Shown: positions 17,337-25,715 of the stretch, one piece after another
How the letters are laid out: each line of letters starts with the position of its first letter
How positions within the stretch are numbered: the stretch's first letter is position 1
Assembly (NCBI GenBank): GCA_903884185.1
Contig: CAISDV010000135.1
Coordinates: forward strand, 1 to 55,985
Direction of reading: 5' to 3'
Length of the DNA stretch: 55,985 nt
Source of the DNA: an uncultured Chitinophagaceae bacterium
Lineage (GTDB): Bacteria; Bacteroidota; Bacteroidia; Chitinophagales; Chitinophagaceae
Notes under the pieces: generated by a model
The model's database searches: none
What the model was told of the DNA's origin: nothing
What the model saw: only the letters and a program-made list of their open reading frames with translations
Position numbers and translations under genes: made by a program

Positions 17337-18143
17337 CTACCTGCCTGTAACTATTAATGTTGTCAGGGCCCCACTGTTATACAGGGCATTAAAGAGAGTG
17401 GTAAGCGATGATACAGTATAATTACCCGATTTCACAGCTCCAATAATAGTTATATGAATACTACGGATCTTTCCAAGGGATATGTTTAATTTACTTAACC
17501 CTGAAGCAAGTGTTGGATAAGTGCCTGAAGCCATCTTTTTTTTGATCCGTTGTGTAGCATCCTCGATCGTAAGCCCACTAACAGAAACAATACCTAATTG
17601 GGGAATCGTAATCGTACCTTCAGGTTGCAACATTAATCTGAAATTGGCTTCCTGGTAACCACTTACTGTTATTATCAATTCATCATCCGTCCCTAACACA
17701 TAGCCTAAAGGAGTAGCCATTTTTAAGTTAGGCTCAAAAGAGAGAGAAGGGTTATTAAGCAATGAACCAAACACATTTGATTGTTTAACACTGGGCCCTT
17801 CTTTAGGTAATTCTTTATGCTCAGGAGCGATCGCCTGCCTGTTGGCACCTGATGCTTTTGGGCCAGTAGTATCCACTACAGCTTGTGTACGGCTCAACCT
17901 GTCGCGCAATTTTGCAATTTCAGTTGCCGGCATCCCTTTTGAAGCAGCCATTTGTTCTGCTTGTTGTTGCGTCATACCTGATGCCTTCAACTGCTGCTGT
18001 AAGGTTGCAATATCAGCATCGGAGACTTTATCAATATTGATCTTGCTCAAATCTGCCTGCTTAAGAAGGTCCTGTGCACAAAGGCTCACTATCCCGAAGA
18101 AGAGAAAAGCCAGGAGCAATAACCAACGTTTTGTAATGTTCAT
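17337..18143 (-). CDS. SLBB polysaccharide export protein, N-terminal part of a frameshifted gene
   Basis: The ATG at 18143 gives a signal peptide (MNITKRWLLLLAFLFFGIVSLCAQ); the upstream ATG at 18185 would bury it. The helical segment LSKINIDKVSDADIATLQQQ is shared with the gene at 1-435. A poly_export domain follows (PLGYVLGTDDELIITVSGYQ, EGTITIPQLGIVSVSGLTI). The first SLBB repeat starts at IHITIIGAVKSGNYTVSSL. After NALYNSGA the frame goes astray and stops (LTTLIVTGR*). One base over, the expected GPDNINSYRQVELIRNN continues, locating a 1-nt loss in the G run at 17369-17372. A full product would form the outer-membrane EPS channel. Truncated, it lacks most SLBB repeats. Confidence 0.9.
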   Translation of the reverse strand: MNITKRWLLLLAFLFFGIVSLCAQDLLKQADLSKINIDKVSDADIATLQQQLKASGMTQQQAEQMAASKGMPATEIAKLRDRLSRTQAVVDTTGPKASGANRQAIAPEHKELPKEGPSVKQSNVFGSLLNNPSLSFEPNLKMATPLGYVLGTDDELIITVSGYQEANFRLMLQPEGTITIPQLGIVSVSGLTIEDATQRIKKKMASGTYPTLASGLSKLNISLGKIRSIHITIIGAVKSGNYTVSSLTTLFNALYNSGALTTLIVTGR

Positions 18144-18598
18144 AGAGTTATATATAACAAAATAAAAATGTACAACAAAAATCAACTAAGAAAGGTGATT
18201 TTCCTAAATATTTATACCGGTCATAATTCAGGATTTTATTATGGAACCACATCAAAGTGTCATGGCCTTATAATGCTTCGCCGTCCTCAGTCACATTTTT
18301 CATTCTGTAACTTAAGCAAGCGGCTTTTATTTAACTGTTCAATTAACTAAGCCTGCGACTCGAATGATACTAAGCTATCTTATTGACCAAAAGCAAATTA
18401 CACTCATATTACATTTTTAATATGCTCCAATTTGCCCCCCTGCAAAATAAGCTCTTACTGCCATATTTATTCATCCAATTTTATTAAAATCGGATTAGTA
18501 AGTTCAATTTTTTCTAACAAAAGGCTCCTGCCCTTACCCAGGCAGCTTTTGGTTATTTCCTGAATCCCCAAAAGGGAGTACGATATCCAGGATGCAGG
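18144..18598. other. Gene-free leader region of the EPS operon
   Basis: There is no convincing ORF between the EPS export gene (start 18143) and the tatD stop (18599). The stretch is AT-rich and includes the second copy of the shared leader element (18275-18295). The rest shows no clear TAnnTTTG promoter and no strong hairpin. It resembles the leader at 436-866 in length and composition. Confidence 0.6.
18275..18295 (-). promoter_or_regulatory. Conserved EPS leader element, copy 2 (ops-like candidate)
   Basis: On the minus strand this reads TGTGACTGAGGACGGCGAAGC, differing from copy 1 (553-573) at two positions. It lies 132 nt upstream of the export-gene ATG at 18143. The flanking sequence is not conserved, so the match is not explained by duplication of the whole leader. 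See the finding that links it to the UpxY-like protein at 25165-25674. Confidence 0.6.
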
Positions 18599-19366
18599 TC
18601 AATTCTCAAATATCTTTTTGGCATTGACAGTTGTAGCTGAAGCTATCTCGTCGACCGGCAAACCCTTTATTTCAGCAATCTTATTAAGGATATATTCCAA
18701 ATAACTGCTTTCATTTCTTTTCCCCCGGAATGGGACAGGAGTTAAATAAGGAGCATCCGTTTCTAAAACAATATTTTCCAGGCTTATTTCTTTGACCACT
18801 TCAGCCAACCCCGAATTTTTATATGTAACTACGCCACCAATACCCAGGTAAAATCCCATTTCAATGATACGCGCTGCCTGGCTTGCATTGCCGCTGAAAC
18901 AATGAAAGATCCCTCTCAATCCTTTTTCTGCAAATGGCTTTACAGTTTCGATCGTTTCTTCCATCGCGCTTCGTGTGTGGATCACTATCGGCAATTTCTT
19001 ATTCAATGCCCATCGCATTTGCAATTTGAATGCATCGTACTGTTGATCGGTAAAAGTTTTATCCCAATAAAAATCCAGCCCTATTTCACCAATTGCAACA
19101 AATTTTCTTTTGTTCAGCCAATGTTCTACTATATCCAGCTCTTCACGGTAATTTTCCTTTACAGAACAAGGATGCAGCCCGGCCATGGGTATACAAACAC
19201 CAGGATATTTTTCTTCCAGCAAAAACATTTCTTTGATGACTCCACTATCAATAGCAGGCAAATAAAATTTCTCAACCCCGATTTGTTTTGCGCGCGAGAT
19301 CACCCCTTCTATATCCTGCCTGAATTCTTCGAGGTACAAATGGCAATGTGTATCTATTAAAATCAT
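18599..19366 (-). CDS. TatD family metal-dependent hydrolase
   Basis: This 255-residue TIM-barrel hydrolase has metal ligands in DTHCHLY (residues 4-9), the conserved Glu in IGEIGLDFYWD, His in IVIHTRSAMEE, His in GIFHCFSGNASQA and Asp in VLETDAPYLTP. TatD proteins are 3'-5' DNA exonucleases or deoxyribonucleases linked to DNA repair and quality control. The ATG at 19366 gives the canonical MILIDTHCHL start; a longer form to 19450 overlaps the deacetylase. It follows the deacetylase by 16 nt and may share its transcript. Confidence 0.95.
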   Translation of the reverse strand: MILIDTHCHLYLEEFRQDIEGVISRAKQIGVEKFYLPAIDSGVIKEMFLLEEKYPGVCIPMAGLHPCSVKENYREELDIVEHWLNKRKFVAIGEIGLDFYWDKTFTDQQYDAFKLQMRWALNKKLPIVIHTRSAMEETIETVKPFAEKGLRGIFHCFSGNASQAARIIEMGFYLGIGGVVTYKNSGLAEVVKEISLENIVLETDAPYLTPVPFRGKRNESSYLEYILNKIAEIKGLPVDEIASATTVNAKKIFEN

Positions 19367-19382
19367 ACAAAAAATAAAATTA

Positions 19383-20012
19383 TTACTGAGAGATCGATTC
19401 AAACCGGTATCCCTTCCCATTAAAATATTCCAATACCCTGGGCAATGCATAACTCATCCTCTCAAATGCTTTTTCGCTATCATGAAAAACAATGATCGAT
19501 CCCTGCCTTGCATGGTCTGTAACATTTTTTACGCATTTATCCGGATGCAGGCTCGTATCAAAATCACCACTCAAAACATCCCACATAATAATTCTTGAAG
19601 GAACGCCTTCTGTACGCATGATCTGTCTTGCCTGTGACCTTGTGATACGGCCATAAGGCGGCCTGAAAAGATCAGATTTAATCAATTCAGATGCCTTTTC
19701 TATATCCTCCAAATATGTTTTCTTATTTGTTTTCCAACCATTCAAATGATGATTGGTATGATTGCCGGTTTGATGCCCTTCATCAATGATTCGCTGATAG
19801 AGTTCTTTATTTACTGCTACATTTTTCCCAATGCAAAAAAAAGTGGCTTTTGCATTGTACTTTTTAAGTTCATCCAGGACAAATGAAGTAACTGTTTCGT
19901 GGGGACCGTCATCAAATGTGAGGTATAATACTTTATCCTCTCCTTTTATCGTCCAGGTAAATGAAGGATATAATTTCTTTAGCCACCAGGGAGTCTTTAC
20001 CAAATACAGCAT
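19383..20012 (-). CDS. Polysaccharide deacetylase (NodB domain)
   Basis: This 209-residue protein has the NodB motifs: LTFDDGP (catalytic base and metal Asp), HQTGNHTNHH (metal His pair), RPPYGRIT, and SIIVFHDSEKA. It would remove acetyl groups from N-acetylglucosamine-containing polymers such as peptidoglycan or an EPS. There is no clear signal peptide, only a short amphipathic N-terminus (MLYLVKTPWWLKKLYPSFTW), so export is uncertain. The ATG at 20012 was preferred to the TTG at 20021. Its 5' end is divergent from gltX with about 68 nt between. Confidence 0.92.
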   Translation of the reverse strand: MLYLVKTPWWLKKLYPSFTWTIKGEDKVLYLTFDDGPHETVTSFVLDELKKYNAKATFFCIGKNVAVNKELYQRIIDEGHQTGNHTNHHLNGWKTNKKTYLEDIEKASELIKSDLFRPPYGRITRSQARQIMRTEGVPSRIIMWDVLSGDFDTSLHPDKCVKNVTDHARQGSIIVFHDSEKAFERMSYALPRVLEYFNGKGYRFESISQ

Positions 20013-20067
20013 CGGTAACAAAGTTAGCTAATTGCCTGTTACTCATCGCTTGTTGCCTTTTGCCGAT

Positions 20068-20075
20068 TATCTTTG
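20068..20075 (+). promoter_or_regulatory. Candidate -7 box for gltX
   Basis: TATCTTTG matches TAnnTTTG and ends 5 nt before the gltX ATG (20081), implying a leaderless or nearly leaderless mRNA. The -33 element is not evident at ideal spacing. Confidence 0.45.
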
Positions 20076-20080
20076 CAGTT

Positions 20081-21598
20081 ATGAGCAAGAGAGTGAGACT
20101 TCGCTTTGCACCATCACCTACCGGCGGCCTGCACCTGGGCGGCGTAAGGACAGTTCTGTTCAATTACCTGTTTGCAAAACAGCAGGGAGGCGATTTTATT
20201 GTACGTATCGAAGACACTGATCAAACCCGGTTTGTAGAAGGCGCCGAAGAATACATTTTTGAAACGCTCAAATGGTGCGGGCTGGAACCTTCCGAAAGCC
20301 CTGTTCATGGCGGCCCTTATGGCCCCTATCGTCAAAGTGAAAGAAAAGATATCTATAGAAAATATGCTGATCAACTGGTAAAAAATGAACAAGCATATTA
20401 TGCCTTTGATACGCCCGAAGAATTAGAATCAAAGCGGAAAGAGATCCCCAACTTTCAATATAACCAGTTGTCGAGAGGGCAAATGAAAAATTCACTTACT
20501 CTCAGCAATGAAGAAGTAAACCAATTGATCAGCACAGGGACAAGGCATGTGATCCGCATTAAAGTTCCTGAAAATGAAGAGATCCGTTTTACAGATATGA
20601 TCCGTGGAGAAGTGATTTTTCATTCTTCACAAGCCGATGATAAAGTATTATTGAAAGCCGATGGAATGCCTACATATCACTTAGCTGTTGTGGTGGACGA
20701 TTACCTGATGAAGATCACACATGCTTTCCGTGGTGAAGAATGGCTGCCTTCTGCACCTGTACATATTTTATTATGGCGATATCTAGGCTGGGCTGATGAA
20801 ATGCCTCAATGGGCCCACCTACCTCTAATTCTGAAGCCTGATGGAAACGGGAAACTAAGCAAAAGAGATGGCGACAGGCTTGGTTTTCCGGTATTTGCAA
20901 TGGACTGGACAGATCCGAAATCAAATGAAAAAGCAAGTGGGTTTAAAGAACGTGGGTTTTTACCAGAAGCATTTGTGAATATGCTGGCTCTTCTTGGATG
21001 GAATGATGGCACGGGACAGGAAATTTTTTCTTTGGCTGAATTGACTGAAGAATTTTCCATGGACCGTGTACATAAAGCGGGTGCCCGCTTTGATTATGAG
21101 AAAGCAAAATGGTTCAACCATGAATGGATCAAACATTCTACTGCAGAAAAACTGGAACCGGAAGTAAAGAAACTGTTTTTAGCAAAAGGGATTTCGGTTA
21201 CCGATCAGAAAAAATTTGAGCACATCATAGAATTAGTGAAAGACAGGTGTACTTTACTTGCAGATTTTGTGCAACAGGCCTCTTTCTTTTTTCAATCGCC
21301 AGAAACCATTGATATCGCTGCTATCCAGCCTAAATGGGATGATAAGAAAGAACTGTTTTTTGTTGAATTGATAAGGGCATACCAACTAAGCGCATTATGG
21401 GAAGCAGGCGACCTTGAAAAAGAATTCAAAGAACTCGCGGCGGCCAATCAGTTAAAACCTGGCGAATTAATGCTACCCCTGCGCGTGATGCTGGTAGGCG
21501 GAAAATTTGGCCCGGGGGTATTTGATATTGCTGTCGTAATTGGCAAGGATGAAACTGTTCACCGCATTCAACATTGTTTACAATTGCTCCGTCCATAA
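20081..21598 (+). CDS. gltX: Glutamyl-tRNA synthetase
   Basis: This 505-residue class I synthetase has the HIGH-like RFAPSPTGGLHLGGVRT at residues 8-24, the GluRS segment IVRIEDTDQTRFVEGAEE, and the KMSKS-like GKLSKRDGDRLGF. An alpha-helical anticodon-binding C-terminal domain follows. It charges tRNA-Glu. Whether it also charges tRNA-Gln cannot be told. The ATG at 20081 gives MSKRVRLRFAPSPTGG, the normal family start; the frame extension to 19961 overlaps the deacetylase. Confidence 0.97.
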   Translation: MSKRVRLRFAPSPTGGLHLGGVRTVLFNYLFAKQQGGDFIVRIEDTDQTRFVEGAEEYIFETLKWCGLEPSESPVHGGPYGPYRQSERKDIYRKYADQLVKNEQAYYAFDTPEELESKRKEIPNFQYNQLSRGQMKNSLTLSNEEVNQLISTGTRHVIRIKVPENEEIRFTDMIRGEVIFHSSQADDKVLLKADGMPTYHLAVVVDDYLMKITHAFRGEEWLPSAPVHILLWRYLGWADEMPQWAHLPLILKPDGNGKLSKRDGDRLGFPVFAMDWTDPKSNEKASGFKERGFLPEAFVNMLALLGWNDGTGQEIFSLAELTEEFSMDRVHKAGARFDYEKAKWFNHEWIKHSTAEKLEPEVKKLFLAKGISVTDQKKFEHIIELVKDRCTLLADFVQQASFFFQSPETIDIAAIQPKWDDKKELFFVELIRAYQLSALWEAGDLEKEFKELAAANQLKPGELMLPLRVMLVGGKFGPGVFDIAVVIGKDETVHRIQHCLQLLRP

Positions 21599-21652
21599 GA
21601 ATCATTTGCATCACTGGAAACTGGTTACTATCTTTCTGCAAACAAATAATTT

Positions 21653-23203
21653 ATGAAAACTGATAACAGGGTTTTATTCTTATACCTGTTTGCTATCCTG
21701 AAATTTGCTTTCCCTTTTTTCCTCCAAAATTCCATATACGAACCCCATAGGGATGAGTTCCTGTATTTATCAGAAGGCCATCATATGGCATTGGGGTTCA
21801 TGGAAGTACCGCCCTTACTTTCAGTATTTGCCTGGTTTACGAATTTGTTTGGCGATAGTATGTTCTGGCTAAAGTTCTGGCCATCCTTTTTTGGTGCGCT
21901 TACATATATTTTAATGAGGAAGATCATTCTTTCATTGGGCGGACGAACATTTGCACTCTTCCTTGCTTTTCTGTCATTGATCTTTGGCGCTTACCTGCGT
22001 GTACACTTTTTATTTCAACCCAATTTTCTTGAAATATTTTTCTGGACACTGATCGCGTACCATATCATCCGTTATGTTCAAACAGGAAAAAATAAATGGC
22101 TTTTGTTTGCAGGAGTAAGTGTTGGATTGGGTATGCTAAGCAAATATTCTGTCGCATTTTTTGTTGTGAGCATTTTAATAGGATTGTCACTGACAAAACA
22201 AAGAAAGATTTTCCGCAACCGTTATTTATATTATTCATTACTGATCGCATTCATTCTCTTTCTTCCAAACCTTATCTGGCAATATACCCGGCATTTTCCT
22301 GTTGTCTTTCACATGAAAGAATTAGAAAGGACTCAACTGCAATATCTAAGCCCTGTAAGGTTCCTGATAGACCAGCTTATCATGAACTTTCCCTGTGTTT
22401 TTATCTGGCTCGCAGGCTTATGGTTTGTAAGTTTCTCGCACAGATCCAGGCCTTACCGTTTCCTCGGCTGGGTTTATGTTGTCGTGATTGGATTGTTGCT
22501 GATCGGCAGCGGAAAAAATTATTATGCATTGGGAGTATATCCTGTTTTATTTGCGTTTGGCGCATACCGCCTCGAGCAACTGACCGCAGAACGGTTTGCA
22601 GTAGCGAGATACCTCTTTGTTATCATCCCGCTTTCTCTTAGCTATTGGTTGATACCTATTGCCTTACCCATTTTTAAACCTGATAAATTAGCTGCTTTTT
22701 ATAAAGAGCGCCATGTAGAAAAATTGGGCGTACTGAAATGGGAAGATCAAAAAAATCATCCCCTGCCACAGGATTTTTCAGATATGCTGGGCTGGGAAGA
22801 AATGGCAAAAAAAATGGGAGCGGCTTATGCAACTCTCGACAGCAATGAAAAAAAACATACTGTTCTGTTCTGCGATAATTATGGTATTGCCGGCGCAGTA
22901 AATTTTTACGGCAAAAAATACGGGCTTCCCGAAGCGTATAGTGATAACGCGAGTTTTTTATACTGGATGCCCGATCATATGCATATTGATAACCTGTTAT
23001 TGCTGACAGATGATGAATTAGAAATGCAACATCCGTTTATAAAAGATTTTGTTTCGGCAGTGGTTACTGACAGTATCACCAATCCTTATGCAAGAGAAAG
23101 AGGCGATCTTATCATCATTTTAAAAGGAGCGAATGAAAGTTTCAATCAAATGTTCAAACAAAAAATAGAGAAAAAGAAAGTCACTGTCCGTGAATTGGAG
23201 TGA
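21653..23203 (+). CDS. GT39-like membrane glycosyltransferase
   Basis: This 516-residue protein has about 9-11 membrane helices. Its first periplasmic loop is EPHRDEFLYLSEGHHMALGFMEVPPL; the acidic pair DE is the expected catalytic feature of ArnT/PMT (PMT_2, GT39) enzymes. A hydrophilic periplasmic C-terminal domain runs from about residue 340. These enzymes use a polyprenyl-phosphate sugar to modify lipids or proteins outside the membrane. Donor and acceptor are unknown. It is 54 nt downstream of gltX and 42 nt upstream of the B12-domain gene. Confidence 0.85.
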   Translation: MKTDNRVLFLYLFAILKFAFPFFLQNSIYEPHRDEFLYLSEGHHMALGFMEVPPLLSVFAWFTNLFGDSMFWLKFWPSFFGALTYILMRKIILSLGGRTFALFLAFLSLIFGAYLRVHFLFQPNFLEIFFWTLIAYHIIRYVQTGKNKWLLFAGVSVGLGMLSKYSVAFFVVSILIGLSLTKQRKIFRNRYLYYSLLIAFILFLPNLIWQYTRHFPVVFHMKELERTQLQYLSPVRFLIDQLIMNFPCVFIWLAGLWFVSFSHRSRPYRFLGWVYVVVIGLLLIGSGKNYYALGVYPVLFAFGAYRLEQLTAERFAVARYLFVIIPLSLSYWLIPIALPIFKPDKLAAFYKERHVEKLGVLKWEDQKNHPLPQDFSDMLGWEEMAKKMGAAYATLDSNEKKHTVLFCDNYGIAGAVNFYGKKYGLPEAYSDNASFLYWMPDHMHIDNLLLLTDDELEMQHPFIKDFVSAVVTDSITNPYARERGDLIIILKGANESFNQMFKQKIEKKKVTVRELE

Positions 23204-23227
23204 AGCCAATTCCAATGCTTACTTTTG
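23195..23227 (+). promoter_or_regulatory. Bacteroidota promoter for the B12-domain gene
   Basis: TTG (23195-23197), a 22-nt spacer, then TACTTTTG (23220-23227), fits the TTG-N19-22-TAnnTTTG pattern. The likely transcript start is about 10 nt before the ATG at 23246. The -33 box lies within the last codons of the preceding gene. Confidence 0.55.
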
Positions 23228-23245
23228 AAATATTATTATCACCCC

Positions 23246-23680
23246 ATGAAGAATGAAATGAATACTTCTGCACACCATCGTCCGATTCGTGTATTGGTAG
23301 CGAAAGTGGGGCTGGACGGGCATGATAGGGGTGCTAAGGTCATTGCAACGGCCCTGCGCAATGCTGGCATGGAGGTGATCTATACAGGCCTTCGCCAAAC
23401 TCCTGAAATGGTTGTAAATGCTGCATTGCAGGAAGACGTAGATGCCATTGGCATCAGCATTTTAAGCGGTGCACACATGACGGTCTTTCCAAAGATCATT
23501 GCACTGATGAAGAAAAAAGATATGAAAGATGTTTTGCTTACAGGTGGCGGTATCATACCTGAAGATGATATGAAAACATTGAATGATTCAGGCGTGGGGA
23601 AATTATTCGCTCCCGGCGCAGCCACAACCGAGATCGCTTCTTATATTACCAATTGGGTAAAAGAACACAGGGATTTTTAG
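23246..23680 (+). CDS. Stand-alone cobalamin-binding domain protein (methylmalonyl-CoA mutase C-terminal type)
   Basis: This 144-residue protein consists only of the B12-binding Rossmann domain: [15 protein letters not shown] (DxHxxG, the His that replaces dimethylbenzimidazole), [21 protein letters not shown] and [10 protein letters not shown]. It closely matches the C-terminal domain of methylmalonyl-CoA mutase and its split small subunits. No catalytic mutase subunit is nearby, so it either pairs with one encoded elsewhere or serves a related isomerase. The start could be 23225, 23246 or 23258; 23246 sits best behind the promoter box. Its 3' end overlaps the TRIC gene by 4 nt in convergent orientation. 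Confidence 0.93.
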   Translation: MKNEMNTSAHHRPIRVLVAKVGLDGHDRGAKVIATALRNAGMEVIYTGLRQTPEMVVNAALQEDVDAIGISILSGAHMTVFPKIIALMKKKDMKDVLLTGGGIIPEDDMKTLNDSGVGKLFAPGAATTEIASYITNWVKEHRDF

Positions 23681-24279
23681 ATCTCAGGCAACTTCAGCCG
23701 TTTCCATTTTGAAATGATCCTGATGGCAACTATCACCACTACACAAATAAACAACCCCGCGTTATGGCCCACTCCCAAATTTTGTGTGCCAATATAAATG
23801 ATACCACCTGCTAAACAAGCCGTAGCATATAGTTCTCCACGTTTTAAAAGATCAGGAACAGTATTACTGATCATATCGGCTATCAGCCCGCCAAATGTTG
23901 CAGAAATAACTCCCATGATAATGGCATACCCGTCATTGATACCATGAGCTATGCTTGTTTCAATACCAGCTGCTGTAAACATTCCAAGTCCAATAGCGTC
24001 AGTAAAGAATATGGTCCTTCTAAATTTTGCCATATTGGAGTTGAAAAGAGAAACAATGATTACCGCTCCCACCACCAATCCCAGGGCCAGGTAATCGTTT
24101 ACCCAGTTCACCGGACGAACCCCGATCAATAAATCTCTTATCGTTCCGCCGCCATAAGCCGTTGCAAATGCCAGTACCGCTGCACCAAATACATCCATCT
24201 TGTGTGTGCGTGCTTTTAATGCGCCGGTTATGGCAAAAACAAATATTCCTGTATAGCTAATGATGCCAATAAAGTTCAT
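23677..24279 (-). CDS. TRIC-type cation channel family protein (UPF0126)
   Basis: This 200-residue protein has about seven membrane helices arranged as two UPF0126 repeats. The hallmark is [13 protein letters not shown] in the first repeat, and [12 protein letters not shown] is the equivalent segment in the second. Prokaryotic TRIC homologues form trimeric potassium-permeable channels. The gene is convergent with the B12-domain gene and divergent from the enoyl-CoA hydratase. No regulatory partner is seen. Confidence 0.93.
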   Translation of the reverse strand: MNFIGIISYTGIFVFAITGALKARTHKMDVFGAAVLAFATAYGGGTIRDLLIGVRPVNWVNDYLALGLVVGAVIIVSLFNSNMAKFRRTIFFTDAIGLGMFTAAGIETSIAHGINDGYAIIMGVISATFGGLIADMISNTVPDLLKRGELYATACLAGGIIYIGTQNLGVGHNAGLFICVVVIVAIRIISKWKRLKLPEI

Positions 24280-24352
24280 GGCCGAAAGGTATAAAACTTA
24301 GCTTTGATTCGATACCCTCTTGTTATCTTCGCTCATCAAATTGCTCAACGAA

Positions 24353-25132
24353 ATGGCTTACCAGACCTTATTGACCTCTCTCGAAAATGGGATATTTACC
24401 ATCACTATCAATCGTCCCGATAAATTGAATGCATTGAACCGGGATGTGATGCACGACCTGGATGAAGTAATGAATGAAGTATATAACAATGCAGCCATTC
24501 GCTCTGTTATTATTACCGGTGCCGGCCCAAAAAGTTTTGTTGCGGGTGCCGATATCAGTGAGTTTATTGGCTTAAGTGGTGAAGAAGGAAAATTACTTGC
24601 AAAAAAAGGGCAGGATATTTTTTTTAAGATCGAGAATGCACCTAAACCTGTTGTGGCTTGTATCAATGGCTTTGCTTTGGGTGGCGGGTGTGAGTTGGCG
24701 ATGAGTTGCCATTTCAGGATAGCTGCTGAAAATGCAAAATTTGGCCAGCCGGAAGTGAATCTTGGATTGATACCCGGTTATGGAGGCACACAACGTTTAA
24801 CGCAACTGATCGGCAAAGGCAGGTCATTAGAATTATTGATGAGCGCAGGCATGATAGATGCAAAGACGGCTTTGCAGTATGGCCTTGTAAATTATGTTGT
24901 ACCGCAGGAAGAATTGCTGGGCAAAGCAATTTCCATTCTCGAGATCATCAATAGCAAAGCGCCTTTAGCAATAGCTGGTTGCATTACTACGGCAAATGCC
25001 GTATTTGACGAATCTAACAATGGTTTTGAAGTGGAACGAAATGAGTTTGCCAAATGCTTTGGAACAGAAGATATGAAAGAAGGAACATCTGCTTTTCTTG
25101 AAAAAAGGAAAGCGGTTTTCCAGGGAAAATAA
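24353..25132 (+). CDS. Enoyl-CoA hydratase
   Basis: This 259-residue crotonase-fold enzyme has both catalytic glutamates: Glu114 in GGGCELAM and Glu134 in FGQPEVNLGLIPGYGGTQR. The oxyanion-hole segments FVAGADISEF and NGFALGGGC are also present. With both Glu residues it should be a true hydratase (beta-oxidation or butyrate-type metabolism) rather than an isomerase. The ATG at 24353 was chosen for the family start MAYQTL. A TATCTTCG box lies 21 nt upstream with TTTG 17 nt further up. The UpxY-like gene follows 32 nt downstream and could be co-transcribed. Confidence 0.95.
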   Translation: MAYQTLLTSLENGIFTITINRPDKLNALNRDVMHDLDEVMNEVYNNAAIRSVIITGAGPKSFVAGADISEFIGLSGEEGKLLAKKGQDIFFKIENAPKPVVACINGFALGGGCELAMSCHFRIAAENAKFGQPEVNLGLIPGYGGTQRLTQLIGKGRSLELLMSAGMIDAKTALQYGLVNYVVPQEELLGKAISILEIINSKAPLAIAGCITTANAVFDESNNGFEVERNEFAKCFGTEDMKEGTSAFLEKRKAVFQGK

Positions 25133-25164
25133 AATGATCATTTAAAAATAAAGGATTGTTGAAG

Positions 25165-25674
25165 ATGGAAGAGGATAAAAAATGGTATGCCTTATACACC
25201 AAGCCCCGTTGGGAGAAAAAGGTAGATAGAAGTTTACTCTTAAAAGGAGTGGAAAGTTGGTGTCCATTACAGAAAATTGAAAAACAATGGAGTGATAGGA
25301 AAAAAATAATTGATGAGCCCCTTTTTAAATCTTATGTATTTGTGCATATTGATGATAAAAAAGAAAAAGTAGCTGTGCTATCAACAAATGGTGTCCTCAA
25401 TTTTGTTCATTACCTGAAAAAGCCTGCTATCATCAGGGACGAGGAAATAGACCTGATAAAAAGGTACCTGACAATGAAGGACACCACTATTACACTCATC
25501 GCAGGCATGTCCATTCCAGAAGAGACAAAAATAAAAGTGAACTCAGGTATTTTTATTGGCAATGAAGGCACTGTAGTTCGCGGTGGAAGAAAAAAAGTGT
25601 ATGTAAAGCTCGAAAGCCTGGGGCAAATAATGGTTGTAGAATTCCCGGTAGAATTCCTTACACCGGTACAATAA
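25165..25674 (+). CDS. UpxY/RfaH-type NusG-like transcription antiterminator
   Basis: This 169-residue protein has an N-terminal NGN domain (KKWYALYTKPRWEKKVDRSL, SWCPLQKIEKQWSDRKK, PLFKSYVFVHID) and a C-terminal KOW segment (SGIFIGNEGTVVRGGRKK). This is the architecture of UpxY proteins, which act in cis on long capsule operons in Bacteroides, and of RfaH. General NusG in Bacteroidota sits with the rpl/rpo genes, so this is a specialised paralogue. It is not inside an EPS operon here: it follows an enoyl-CoA hydratase and faces a GH35 gene, with EPS leaders about 7 and 24 kb away. The ATG at 25165 was used rather than the TTG at 25156. Confidence 0.9.
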   Translation: MEEDKKWYALYTKPRWEKKVDRSLLLKGVESWCPLQKIEKQWSDRKKIIDEPLFKSYVFVHIDDKKEKVAVLSTNGVLNFVHYLKKPAIIRDEEIDLIKRYLTMKDTTITLIAGMSIPEETKIKVNSGIFIGNEGTVVRGGRKKVYVKLESLGQIMVVEFPVEFLTPVQ

Positions 25675-25715
25675 TTTCATTCTTATATACCATGCATCAA
25701 AAATAATTACTTTAT

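Noticed and set aside
15703-18143. Programmed ribosomal frameshift in the SLBB gene
   Set aside because: The G4 run lacks a recognisable slippery heptamer plus stem or stop arrangement, and no frameshifting is known in this family. A simple 1-nt loss is more likely.
22096-22641. 181-codon plus-strand frame inside the GT39 gene
   Set aside because: It is an out-of-frame overlap with an intact GT39 gene, rich in Cys and Arg as expected from frame shadows.
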